Source of the DNA: Aureimonas sp. SA4125
Lineage (GTDB): Bacteria > Pseudomonadota > Alphaproteobacteria > Rhizobiales > Rhizobiaceae
Direction: 5' to 3'
Assembly (NCBI RefSeq): GCF_019973775.1
Contig: NZ_AP025033.1
Coordinates: 67,778-131,777 of the forward strand
Length of the DNA stretch: 64,000 nucleotides
Positions 19,583 through 27,964 of this stretch are shown piece by piece; the first letter of the stretch is position 1, and every line of letters starts with the position of its first letter. The position numbers and the translations under genes are program-made. Under the pieces are notes generated by a model. The model ran no database searches and was not told where the DNA came from. It saw only the letters and a program-made list of their open reading frames with translations.

Positions 19583-19899
19583 CAGACGTGCGGCGCTGGT
19601 TCAGAAAGCGGCTGGACTGCCAGGCGCAAGCCCATCGCACGAAGAACAGCGTTCAGGCTACGCAGCTCGGGGTTCCCCTTCTCCGAAAGGGTGCGGTAGA
19701 GTTGCGTCGCGTTTAGCTCGGCCGCTTTGGCAACTGCCGGCAAACCCCCGAACGCTTTGGTCATTTGCCTGATTGTCACCAGCAGTTCGCCTTGGTCGCC
19801 ATCCATCAGGATCGCATTGAGCGTGGCGGCAGCCATCGCCGGATCGTCCCGGAACAGATCGGCCATTGCGTCGTCATGACTGCGGTCTTTCATCGTCAT
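19582..19899 (-). CDS. HigA-like addiction-module antidote (HTH)
   Basis: A 105-aa protein. The C-terminal HTH (FGGLPAVAKAAELNATQLYRTL...NPELRSLNAVLRAMGLRL) matches the putative addiction-module antidote family. AGGAG lies 6 bases before the ATG at 19899; the upstream open frame from 19944 overlaps the toxin gene. It follows the RelE-type toxin by a few bases, so the pair is toxin-first like higBA. It probably represses through the palindrome at 20239-20258. Confidence 0.85.
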   Translation of the reverse strand: MTMKDRSHDDAMADLFRDDPAMAAATLNAILMDGDQGELLVTIRQMTKAFGGLPAVAKAAELNATQLYRTLSEKGNPELRSLNAVLRAMGLRLAVQPLSEPAPHV

Positions 19900-19906
19900 T
19901 GCTCCT

Positions 19907-20239
19907 TCAATCGACACGGCTTTGCCAGTCGCGCCAATAGTCACACGCCCGGCCTATGTCGGCGGCCTGTGTCCGCTTGGTGCCGCCGCACAGGAGCAGC
20001 ATGACCGTCTTGCCCGATCGGGCGTAATAGATCCTGTATCCTGGGCCGACATCAATGCGCAGTTCATGCACACCATCGCGAAGCGGTTTGAAATCGCCGA
20101 AGTTGCCGTCTTCGAGTCGGTTCAGGCGTCGAATGATCGCGGCCTTGGCCTGCACGTTGCGGAGCTTGCGCAGCCAGCCGGCAATCAGGTCGTCGCCGTC
20201 TTGGGTCAAGTAATGCCGAACATCGAACATACTACCCAT
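19907..20239 (-). CDS. RelE/ParE-family (HigB-like) toxin
   Basis: About 110 aa, with the killer-protein pattern RRLNRLEDGNFGDFKPL, GVHELRIDVGPGYRIYYA and LLCGGTKRTQAADI. This family consists of ribosome-dependent mRNA nucleases encoded just upstream of an HTH antidote, as here. The start is this ATG or the in-frame ATG at 20230; the upstream one touches the operator palindrome. Confidence 0.87.
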   Translation of the reverse strand: MGSMFDVRHYLTQDGDDLIAGWLRKLRNVQAKAAIIRRLNRLEDGNFGDFKPLRDGVHELRIDVGPGYRIYYARSGKTVMLLLCGGTKRTQAADIGRACDYWRDWQSRVD

Positions 20240-20258
20240 ATTCGTTTATAAACGAATA
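20239..20258. promoter_or_regulatory. Perfect 20-bp palindrome, probable TA operator
   Basis: The perfect dyad centred on TTTATAAA with arms TATTCG/CGAATA overlaps the toxin start. A site like this in front of a toxin-antidote pair is the usual place for autorepression by the antidote HTH. Confidence 0.7.
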
Positions 20259-20492
20259 GCTTGCAAGCCGTATTTTCGCCTTTGAAGATGATGTTGCGGG
20301 ACTTGCAGAGTGTTCCGGCGCTTGGCATTGGAACATCGCAACGACGCTGATGCCTTGTAGCGCCCATCGCAGCCCGTCCCGGCGGGCGGCCTTGCCGGGG
20401 TCGGGTTCCGGCGCAACGGCTTTGCCGTCCTCCTCTTCGTTCTTGCCCTTCACACCCCTCGCTGCGCTCGGCCGCGCGCGGGTGCGCCGTCT

Positions 20493-20565
20493 CCCTGAAC
20501 GCCCCGGCTGACGGACCTCCGTGACGGGGCCGCGATCGGCGCGGCCTCCAGACGGAGGTTCAGGG
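20493..20565 (+). promoter_or_regulatory. Nested hairpin leader of ardC, copy 1
   Basis: Three nested stems end two bases before the ardC ATG. CCCTGAAC (20493-20500) pairs with GTTCAGGG (20558-20565), CCTCCGT (20516-20522) with ACGGAGG (20552-20558), and GGCCGCG (20528-20534) with CGCGGCC (20540-20546). The GGAGG of the ribosome site is inside the middle stem. The same structure precedes the second ardC. It could be a translational switch or a single-strand promoter used during DNA entry. Confidence 0.65.
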
Positions 20566-20567
20566 AA

Positions 20568-21494
20568 ATGAGCAGGAAGCAAGAAAAGACGCGCACCGAC
20601 ATCTACGCACAGATCACAGACCGGATCATCGCGGATCTGGAAAAAGGCGTGAAACCCTGGATGCAGCCGTGGAGTGCGGCCAACGCTTCGGGCCGCATCA
20701 CCCGGCCGCTGCGCCACAACGGCGAGCCCTATTCCGGCATGAACGTCCTGCTGCTCTGGTCGGAGGCCGTCGCCCGAGGCTTTGCCTCGCCGACCTGGAT
20801 GACGTTCAAGCAAGCGACCGAGCTCGGCGCTCATGTCCGAAAGGGCGAGAGCGGCTCGACCGTTGTCTTCGCCAGCCGCTTTACCAAGACCGAGGGCGAC
20901 GGCGCTGGCGGCGAGGTGGAGCGCGACATCCCCTTCGTGCGCGCCTACACCGTCTTCAACGTCGACCAGATCGACGGGCTGCCGGAGTGCTATCACGCGC
21001 CCACCTTGCCCGTCCCCGATCCTGTCGCACGCATCGCCGAGTCGGACCGGTTCTTCGCCAACACCGGGGCAGTCATTCGGCATGGCGGTACGAAGGCGTT
21101 CTATGCGCCGGCCTCAGATCATATCCAGATGCCGCCCTTCGAGGCGTTCCGCGACGCGGCCTCCCATGTTGCCGTTCTCGGCCATGAGGCAACCCACTGG
21201 ACGGCGCCGTCCCACCGTGTCGGCCGCGATCTCTCCCGCTACCACAAGGACCGCAGCGATCGCGCCCGCGAGGAACTCGTCGCCGAGCTCGGGAGCTGCT
21301 TCCTCTGCGCCGATCTCGGCATCGTGCCGGAGCTCGAGCCGCGCGAGGATCATGCGAGTTACCTCAACGCCTGGCTGAAGGTACTGTCCGGCGACAGACG
21401 TGCGATCTTCGCGGCAGCCGCCCATGCGCAGCGGGCCGTCGCTTTCCTGCACAGCCTGCAACCGGCTGCGGTTGAGAAACGGGAGGCCGCATGA
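20568..21494 (+). CDS. ardC: ArdC-family antirestriction protein, copy 1
   Basis: A 308-aa protein. The N-terminal ssDNA-binding (DUF1738) domain is recognisable from DIYAQITDRIIADLEKGVKPWMQPW and HNGEPYSGMNVLLLW. The C-terminal zincin-like metallopeptidase domain carries HEATH (an HExxH zinc site) near residue 205, with a downstream EELVAELGSCFL Glu-containing helix. ArdC proteins bind incoming single-stranded DNA and protect it from restriction in conjugation, so leading-region expression is expected. The ATG follows the hairpin leader. A small ORF overlaps its stop. Confidence 0.92.
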   Translation: MSRKQEKTRTDIYAQITDRIIADLEKGVKPWMQPWSAANASGRITRPLRHNGEPYSGMNVLLLWSEAVARGFASPTWMTFKQATELGAHVRKGESGSTVVFASRFTKTEGDGAGGEVERDIPFVRAYTVFNVDQIDGLPECYHAPTLPVPDPVARIAESDRFFANTGAVIRHGGTKAFYAPASDHIQMPPFEAFRDAASHVAVLGHEATHWTAPSHRVGRDLSRYHKDRSDRAREELVAELGSCFLCADLGIVPELEPREDHASYLNAWLKVLSGDRRAIFAAAAHAQRAVAFLHSLQPAAVEKREAA

Positions 21495-21640
21495 TGCCAC
21501 AACCGTCGATCTCACCATCGCGAGGGGACTGCGCCGCGCCGTGGCCGATGGTCGATAGCTGGCACGAGTGGAGAGGGCGGTACATGTGCCGATGCGCCAA
21601 CGCCGCCTTGAGGTTCGACCGGCGAGGGCGGGATCTCTAG
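21491..21640 (+). CDS. 49-aa ORF coupled to ardC, copy 1
   Basis: The start ATG overlaps the ardC stop (ATGA) and a second in-frame ATG follows directly. The peptide begins MMPQPSISPSRG and has a WHEWRGR core and basic C-terminus. The second ardC copy has the same ORF with the same length and stop, differing at seven residues. The TAG stop lies within the CTAG target duplicated by the IS1380 insertion, so the ORF survived the insertion. Function is unknown. Confidence 0.55.
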   Translation: MMPQPSISPSRGDCAAPWPMVDSWHEWRGRYMCRCANAALRFDRRGRDL

Positions 21641-23268
21641 CCCGCATTATGCACGCCTATTTGGATCGGGGCGGATTTTCTGCGGCCATTCTCCCGGCTT
21701 TTCCGATTTTTCGACGGCCTCGACGCGCGTCATCGGTCCGGCGGGTTGCTGGATTGCAGGGTGGAGCGGTTTGCGGGTTGCCGGGAGGGATTGAGGTCAG
21801 GGGGCCGTCGTCGCCCCGCCGCTCATGTGACCAGACGGGGAATGCGCGCTAGGGCAACCGGAATGATTGCCTGTGCCGGGTATGACGTCGGCAGGTGAAT
21901 CCTGATTATCGTCTTCAGTTCGACGATGCGGGCGGCGATTTTGATGAGACGCAGACGCAGCGTGTCGAACTGCAAGGCACGCCAACTCGACCGCTTCGGC
22001 ATGGAGACGCGCAAGCCCCAGAGGATCCAGTAGGCTCCGGCGTGGAGGAAGAGACGCAATTGGTTGGCTGTGGCTTTGGTGCAGGAGGTGCGGTCGGCGG
22101 CGAGATGCGTTTTCCAGGATTTGATGTGGTTCTCGGCCTGACCGCGCCGGCAATAATTGTCCTGATAGAGAGCTCGGGGCTTGCCCTCGAGGCTGGTGAC
22201 GACGAAGCGTGTGTCGGGTCCCTGGGGGCCGACTTCGACGCGGGCGATGATGCGCTCGACCCGGCTCCAACTTTTGGCGCCGTCATGAAAGGACGTGAAG
22301 CGCCGCAGTTTCTCGCAAGCCGGCGCCGCCTCGAAGAGCTTGTGCGGTGCGAGCTTCGAGGTCGAGGATATGGCGGCGCAAGGTCGTGGTCGGAGCGACG
22401 CCGAGGATGTAGTCGATGCCGTTGGCGCGGCACCAGTCGAGAACCTCGGGGCAGCAATAATGACTATCGGCGCGCAGCAGGATTTCGGTTCTCGGCCAGT
22501 TGGCCCGGATACAGCGGAGCAGGCGGCGCAGAAACGGCTTGATCTCGCGGCCGCTCGGGCGTTTGGCCGGACGCAGAACGGCTGTTACGAAGCGGCCCTC
22601 GCCGTCGAAGACGACGATGGGCTGGAACCCGTATTCGTCGTGATGGGCGTTGAAGAGACGCAATTGCTGGCCGCCGTGAACGGCATCGAAGGTGTCGTCG
22701 ATATCGAGCACGATCCGTTTCGGCACCTGTTTGAAGGACGCGCAATACAGGTCGATCATGGCTCGTCCCATCCGCAGCAAGGCCCGCGGATCGGGCAGGT
22801 TCTCCAGCCGGGAGATGGTCGATTGCGAGCAGAGTTCCCGATCGGAGGGGGCAAGATCGAGCGCCATCTTGAACATCGGATCGCTTCAAAGGGCCGATGC
22901 GTCGTTGCCGTCCTCGTATCCCGCTGCGATCATCAGCATGCGAAAACGGATGATGTCGGCGAGGCTGTGCGTGATCAATGTGGGATCGCGCGGATCGCAC
23001 ACACACAAAGCCAGTCGATCGGCCACCTTCAGGCGCTGTTCGGCCTCGCGCAGCAGCAGCAATCCGCCATCGGACGACAGGCACCCACCATCGAATTTGG
23101 CCACAACGGTCTTGCCGGAGACCGGTGACAGGCCGGGCAGCATCGGGTTAAGATCGCGCATGGCGGATGTGGTCTCGCGGAAATGGCGCTGTTTGGTCTC
23201 GACACCCAATTCATACGACGTTTCAAAAGCTTGCGCTACATCCGCCTACCGCCGGTGAATTATCCGGG
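21641..23268 (-). mobile_element. IS1380-family element, decayed
   Basis: The ends are CCCGCATTATGC and, reverse-complemented, CCCGGATAATTC. A 4-bp CTAG duplication lies at 21637-21640 and 23269-23272. After the right copy the sequence AGCAAACT continues as in the uninterrupted second ardC block at 42663, which confirms the insertion point. The only gene is broken. Confidence 0.88.
21823..23209 (-). pseudogene. IS1380-family transposase, nonsense and frameshift
   Basis: The N-terminal part (MGVETKQRHFRETT to GNDASAL) stops at a TGA at 22886-22888, where CGA (Arg) would continue into SDPMFKMALDLAPSD. The middle part includes the VLDIDDTFDAVHGGQQ catalytic region. Near 22325 a 1-nt shift moves the frame to the C-terminal part (FEAAPACEKLRRF, YCRRGQAENHIKSWKTHL, PSYPAQAIIPVALARIPRLV-like end). 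The three pieces add up to a full-length family protein. It is inactive. Confidence 0.88.
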
Positions 23269-23338
23269 CTAGCAAACTAGAGGTGGTCCCGGTTTTCAGA
23301 CCATCCAGCGGCGGATTTAGAGTGGAACGCGGTTGTGG

Positions 23339-24196
23339 TTATGCCGCCAGTTTCTCATCGGCCCAGCTCATCGCATAGGCTTCGTTCGGTGTCGCGTCAT
23401 GTAGGCTCGAATGCGGCCTCTCGGCATTATAGTAGCTGATCCACGAGCCGATCCCATGCCGGGCTTCGGAGCCCGTCTCGAACGCATTCAGGTAGACGCA
23501 TTCGTATTTCAACGACCGCCAGAGCCTCTCGATGAACCGATTGTCGATCCAGCGACCTCTGCCATCCATCGAGATCCTGATCCCGGCCGCCTTCAGCTTG
23601 TCGGTGAAGTCGGCGCTGGTAAACTGCGAGCCTTGGTCGGAGTTGAAGATCTCCGGTCTGCCGAAGCGGGCCATGGCCTCCTCCAGCGCCTCGATGCAGA
23701 AGCCGACGTCCATCGTATTCGACAGCCGCCAGGCCAGCACCTTCCTTGTCGCCCAGTCCATAATCGCCACGAGATACAGAAAGCCTCGCCGCATCGGGAT
23801 GTAGGTGATGTCTGTGCACCAGACGTGGTTCGGCCGCTCGATCGTCAGTTCCCGCAGGAGATAGGGATAGATCCGGTGCTGCGGGTGCGGCTGGCTGGTT
23901 CGCGGCGCCTGGTAGATCGGCGACAGGCCCATCTTGCGCATCAGCCGCCGAACGCGATGACGCCCGACGAGATAACCCTGCCGACGCAGCCAGCGCGCCA
24001 TCTGCCGAGAGCCATACCATGGCGTCTCCAGGAACTGCTCGTCGATCCGTCGCATCAAAGCGAGGTTCTCGGCGCTCTCGCCCGCGGGCGTGGCGTACAG
24101 CGTCGAGCGCGTCAACGACAAAAGACGGCATTGGCGCCGGACGCTGAGACGAGGATGGTCCTTCTCGATGCCTGCCTGCCTTCGATCCCGGCTCAT
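23339..24196 (-). CDS. IS3-family transposase OrfB (second type)
   Basis: About 285 aa from the ATG that overlaps the orfA stop. The integrase core shows HVWCTDITYIPM (Asp), IFNSDQGSQFTS (Asp) and the Glu in NRFIERLWRSLKYE. It ends with the usual YNAERPHSSL motif. The frame is intact. It differs clearly from the 1239-bp IS3 element at 2913 and 27931. Confidence 0.92.
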   Translation of the reverse strand: MSRDRRQAGIEKDHPRLSVRRQCRLLSLTRSTLYATPAGESAENLALMRRIDEQFLETPWYGSRQMARWLRRQGYLVGRHRVRRLMRKMGLSPIYQAPRTSQPHPQHRIYPYLLRELTIERPNHVWCTDITYIPMRRGFLYLVAIMDWATRKVLAWRLSNTMDVGFCIEALEEAMARFGRPEIFNSDQGSQFTSADFTDKLKAAGIRISMDGRGRWIDNRFIERLWRSLKYECVYLNAFETGSEARHGIGSWISYYNAERPHSSLHDATPNEAYAMSWADEKLAA

Positions 24197-24474
24197 CGAC
24201 CGAAGGCCTTCTGCAAAAAATCCCGTTCCACAACGAGTTGCCCGATCTTGGCGTGGAGCTTCTCGAATTCCGCATCGCGATCTTGGGCCGTCTCGGCAAC
24301 GCCGCCCCCGAACGCTGTCGCCATGTTCTCGATGGCCAGGCGCTTCCACTGGCCGACTACATTCGGATGCACCCCGTGCTTCTTCGCCAATTCGGCCAGC
24401 GTCAGCTCGCCTCGGATCGCATCCAGCGCGACCTTGGCTTTGAATTCCGCGGAATACCGCGCCCTCTTCGACAT
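24193..24474 (-). CDS. IS3-family transposase OrfA (second type)
   Basis: A 93-aa HTH protein (LTLAELAKKHGVHPNVVGQWKR) with a C-terminal coiled coil (EFEKLHAKIGQLVVERDFLQKAF). Its TGA overlaps the orfB ATG by 4 bases. It is the DNA-binding partner for OrfB. Confidence 0.9.
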   Translation of the reverse strand: MSKRARYSAEFKAKVALDAIRGELTLAELAKKHGVHPNVVGQWKRLAIENMATAFGGGVAETAQDRDAEFEKLHAKIGQLVVERDFLQKAFGR

Positions 24475-24541
24475 GCTCGGATCGTCCTTCTCATCAGGCG
24501 ATCCACCCTAAATGCTGGTCCGGTTTTCCGGGACCACCTCT

Positions 24542-24752
24542 GGGAGCGCAGGGCCGCGTCGACAACCGCCATGTCGTCGCCGATATGGACGCCATCATCG
24601 CCCTCTGCGGGATAATAGCCGGGCAGCGCCACGGTGATGGCCTCCCCCTTGTAGGCAACGACGAAGGACCGCACCTCACGGCGCAATGTTTCCCCAGTTT
24701 CCGGGGAAACCATCGTCTCCGGCAAAGCCTGTTTCGAAGCCACCATGTTCAT
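24542..24752 (-). pseudogene. Truncated MqsA copy
   Basis: The first 70 residues (starting MNMVASKQALPETMV) match the mqsA at 9792-10217 with few changes, but the HTH half is replaced by the IS3 element at 24541. Without its DNA-binding domain it cannot repress, although the antitoxin-like N-terminus might still be made. Confidence 0.85.
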
Positions 24753-24859
24753 TTCTCCTTGAAAGACATGACCGTGAACTCGGTGATGACGTCCGCCTGA
24801 AACTTCACATACAAAACCATGCCCCGCGCCGGGACATGATAGACGTCCTGCCAGACGCG
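24749..24859 (-). pseudogene. MqsR C-terminal fragment
   Basis: Only the last 36 codons remain (WQDVYHVPARGMV to VMSFKEK). The match to mqsR at 10214 ends at CCAGACGCG. Beyond it, 24860-25130 contains a tandem ATCCGACGG repeat and a GC-rich inverted repeat (CGCAGAAGGC / GCCTTCCTGCG, 24902-24929) but no gene that I can support. Confidence 0.8.
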
Positions 24860-25130
24860 TTTCGGTGGTGTCAGATGCGATCCGACGGATCCGACGGGTC
24901 GCAGAAGGCCTTAGAAGCCTTCCTGCGAGCCGCCTAGTCGCATCGATCGGTCGGGGCGGTATCTTTCCACCCTTGCGAATCCTTGCCACTAAGCAGGCAC
25001 GCCTATCGCGTCAAACCGTCGCCGGGACCGCTTGCCTGTCCTGGCGCTCTCCGTCAGTAACAGCACGTGCATCTTGCCGGGATTCGCGTTGCGGCTCGGC
25101 AAGCCGTCGGAGGTGACGTTGATCAGGCTC

Positions 25131-27239
25131 CTAGACGCAATGGGACGCGGCTGGTGACGGGTCATCGCTCGCAGCCCGAACGGCATCCCGCCCTGCGGAT
25201 TTTGCTCCATAAAGGGCGCGATCGACAGCTTTGAGCATGTCGGTGGCGTTCCGGTATCCCGCTCCAGCCGGGATCGTCGCGACGCCGAGGCTCGCGGTCA
25301 CGATCCCAAACTCGGACCCGGTATGGCGCAAACCCATCGACCGTATCGCTTGCCTAATGGATTCGGCCCGATCCAGAACGCCCTCAGCCGACGTGTTCGG
25401 GAGGATGGCGATGAACTCCTCGCCGCCGTAGCGTGCGCCGACGTCCCCGGGACGCCGCAGGCACTGCTTCAAGACGTCGGCGACGAGGCGGAGGCATTCG
25501 TCCCCGGCCGGATGTCCATATGTGTCGTTGTAGTTCTTGAAGCGATCGATGTCGAAGAGGATCAAGCCAAGGTCCGTCTTCTCCCTGACAGCCCTGCCGA
25601 ACTCAGCCTCGAAGCGCTCGTCGAAGGCGCCACGGTTGGTGAGGCCGGTCAAGGCGTCGTTGAAGGCCAGGATCTCCAGGCGGGCGTTTGCCTCCTTCAG
25701 CTCCTCCTCGATGATCTTGCGTCTGGTGATGTCCCTCATTACGAGAACGCCGCCGCCGCCCTCTAGCGGTCGCGCGCTGACTTCTATCCAGACCTCGGAT
25801 CCCTTGGGCCGCCGTGCCCGGAAGCGAATGTCGGACATCGCCTCTCCCGACTGGAGGTTGGCAATAAGCGACTCGACGATCCCGTGGTCCTCAACGACGC
25901 TGATCGCCTCCGCTGCGCTCCCGACCAGGTCCTCAGGGCGATGCCCAAGCACATCGAGAGCGGCGGGGGACACGAACGTGAGCATGCCTACCGTGTCGAG
26001 GCGCGCGACGACATCTACGGTGTTGTCGGCAAGCAGCTTGTAGATCGCGTCACGTTCGGCCGAGGCTTGCTCAGCCCGACGAGATTCGTCGAGCCTTTCG
26101 GCCATCCTGTTGAGCTTGCGCGCGAGGCTGCGGAACTCCGGTGCCTGCCAACTATCGATGGCTACCCGCGCGTCCAGATCGCCCCCGCCGAGTCGTTTTG
26201 CCATTTCGCCGAGCTTGCCGAGCGGACGAAGATGCGTCCACGCTCCGAGCCACCATGTCGCCAGACAGGTGAGCAAGGTGACGCCGAGAACCGTTGCCAT
26301 CGCGCGAAGTGAGTCGTCGTAGACGTGAGCAAGCGCTTGCGTACGCGCGACGCCGACGGTGATGACAAAGCCCGCGGCCTCGGTCACGGCCAAGGGCGCA
26401 TACCCATAGATCCTGTCCACGCCGTCGAGACCAGCGACTTCTGTCACTCCTCGTCTTCCGTTGCCGATCGCGACCGTAAGCGGATGGTCGGGCATCGGAT
26501 CCGTCAGGCGCACACCGCCGTTGCCGTCGCCGGTGATAAAGCGGCCGCTCCTGCGATCCAGCATCGATACAACGGTGCCGGTCTCCAAGCCGCCCGGCTC
26601 GGCAGACAGGAGCAGGTTCTCCAAGTCGTAGCCAACGAACACCATTCCCGAGCTGCCTGCTTCGCCTGCGGCCATGGCCATGCTGAGCGTCGGGCGTCCC
26701 GTCGCACGACCAAAAATGAAGTCGCCGACGACGAACGCGTCGTCTGCCGATGATGCGACCCGACCGAAGACAACCGAGTTTGCATATCGCCGCGGCGTCG
26801 ACAGCGAGCTGTGGCAGACCAGCGTCTCGTTGCGGTCGACGACGCCGATGCTGTTAAACTGCGGATTGTTTTCGCGAAAGCGCACCAGCGTGGCGGAGCA
26901 CTCCTCGCCGCCAGCCAGCAAAGTGGCGGGTGCATTCTTCAACGCTTCCAGGAAGATCCGGGCTTCGAGGAAAGATCTGGTGTGACGGCTGGCAGCGAGC
27001 TCCGCGGCGGCTTGCACCCTCGCCTGGGTCGACGCGATCTCGTTGCGGAAATCCGATCGGATATCATTGACCATCAGCAGCGTCAGCGGAAGGATCGCGA
27101 CAGCGATGAGGGCGACAAGCCTCAGGCGGATTCCGATACAGCCAAAAACTGACCGCACTTCGCCTGTCTGCGCGTTCGCGGCATCGATCGCGGAATTATT
27201 TCCGGAAGCGGCCGTCCCGGCAACTTCGCCATGGTCCAT
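25131..27239 (-). CDS. Membrane-bound Cache-HAMP-PAS diguanylate cyclase
   Basis: A 702-aa protein. A transmembrane helix near residues 37-57 (LRLVALIAVAILPLTLLMV) leads into an extracytoplasmic sensor of about 250 residues. A second membrane helix lies near 312-336, then come HAMP (LRPLGKLGEMAKRLGGGDLDA), PAS (about 400-510) and a C-terminal GGDEF domain. The active site is GGEEF near residue 605, and an RPGD five residues before it is a complete inhibitory I-site. It should make cyclic di-GMP under product inhibition. It lies just downstream of the split GGDEF-EAL gene on the same strand. Confidence 0.92.
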   Translation of the reverse strand: MDHGEVAGTAASGNNSAIDAANAQTGEVRSVFGCIGIRLRLVALIAVAILPLTLLMVNDIRSDFRNEIASTQARVQAAAELAASRHTRSFLEARIFLEALKNAPATLLAGGEECSATLVRFRENNPQFNSIGVVDRNETLVCHSSLSTPRRYANSVVFGRVASSADDAFVVGDFIFGRATGRPTLSMAMAAGEAGSSGMVFVGYDLENLLLSAEPGGLETGTVVSMLDRRSGRFITGDGNGGVRLTDPMPDHPLTVAIGNGRRGVTEVAGLDGVDRIYGYAPLAVTEAAGFVITVGVARTQALAHVYDDSLRAMATVLGVTLLTCLATWWLGAWTHLRPLGKLGEMAKRLGGGDLDARVAIDSWQAPEFRSLARKLNRMAERLDESRRAEQASAERDAIYKLLADNTVDVVARLDTVGMLTFVSPAALDVLGHRPEDLVGSAAEAISVVEDHGIVESLIANLQSGEAMSDIRFRARRPKGSEVWIEVSARPLEGGGGVLVMRDITRRKIIEEELKEANARLEILAFNDALTGLTNRGAFDERFEAEFGRAVREKTDLGLILFDIDRFKNYNDTYGHPAGDECLRLVADVLKQCLRRPGDVGARYGGEEFIAILPNTSAEGVLDRAESIRQAIRSMGLRHTGSEFGIVTASLGVATIPAGAGYRNATDMLKAVDRALYGAKSAGRDAVRAASDDPSPAASHCV

Positions 27240-27330
27240 GCGGGAGCTTTCTAATAAGACCGCAGACGGTACGCCAAGCGGGCAACTTCAAAGGGAGGAA
27301 AGAGACGCTCACGCTGTTGTTTGCCGGAGA

Positions 27331-27930
27331 TCAACCCCCTTGTTCCAGAATGCGTTTTGGGCTGACTCCGATAAAGCGGTCGATCTGATCCGGTCTCGAC
27401 GGCCTGCCGATGAGGTAGCCCTGCGCCTGCATCCACCCGCGAGCGGTGAGCCACTCCAGTTGCGCTTCGGTTTCGACACCTTCGGCCGTCGTTGTCATCG
27501 AAAGTGAGCGACCGAGGCTGCCGACGGCTTCGATGATCGCCTCCGATTGATCCGAGATACCGATGTCGCCGACAAAGGAACGGTCCAGCTTGATCTTGTC
27601 GAAGGGGAAGGTGCGGAGGTAGCCCAGTGACGAGTATCCCGTGCCGAAATCATCCAGCGCGATGCGGACACCGAGCTCCTTCAGTGCATGGAGAAGCTCG
27701 AGATTGGTCTCGCTGTCGTTGAGGAGTACGGACTCGGTAATTTCCAGCTCAAGGCGGCAAGGCGGAAGTCCGGATGCTGCCAGAACGGCCGCGACGCGAA
27801 GTGGCAGGCTCCCGCTCCTGAACTGAACAGGCGAGACGTTCACGGCGACGCTGACGTCCTGCGGCAGTGTCGAGGCTTGTCGGCATGCCTGAGCCAGTAC
27901 CCACTCGCCGATCGGCAGGATCAGTCCGGT
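27331..27930 (-). pseudogene. EAL-domain 3' end of the split GAF-PAS-GGDEF-EAL gene
   Basis: This encodes the last 200 residues of an EAL phosphodiesterase domain. Visible motifs are NVSPVQF, LEITES, ALDDFGTGYSS, KIKLDRSFV, TAEGVETE and QGYLIGRP, all of which are metal or substrate contacts in active enzymes. Upstream it joins at the ACC duplication (minus strand) to LAEAT in the fragment at 29170-30504, giving ...LAEATGLILPIGEWVL. The IS3 copy B is the interruption. Confidence 0.88.
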
Positions 27931-27964
27931 TGGACTTGCCCCCTTTTAGTGGAGAGCGTTTTGA

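Larger units (their letters stand above)
20376..21640 (+). repeat. ardC block, duplicated at 41403-42666
   Basis: Leader, ardC and the following 49-codon ORF are present in two diverged direct copies. Differences are spread over the block, so the duplication is older than the IS insertions. Confidence 0.9.
23279..24541 (-). mobile_element. IS3-family element of a second type
   Basis: Terminal repeats AGAGGTGGTCCCGG are seen at both ends. Left flank is the region after ardC (CAAACT), and right flank is the middle of a truncated mqsA. No target duplication is visible, so the element probably marks a deletion or recombination joint rather than a simple insertion. End bases are uncertain by one or two positions. 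Confidence 0.8.
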
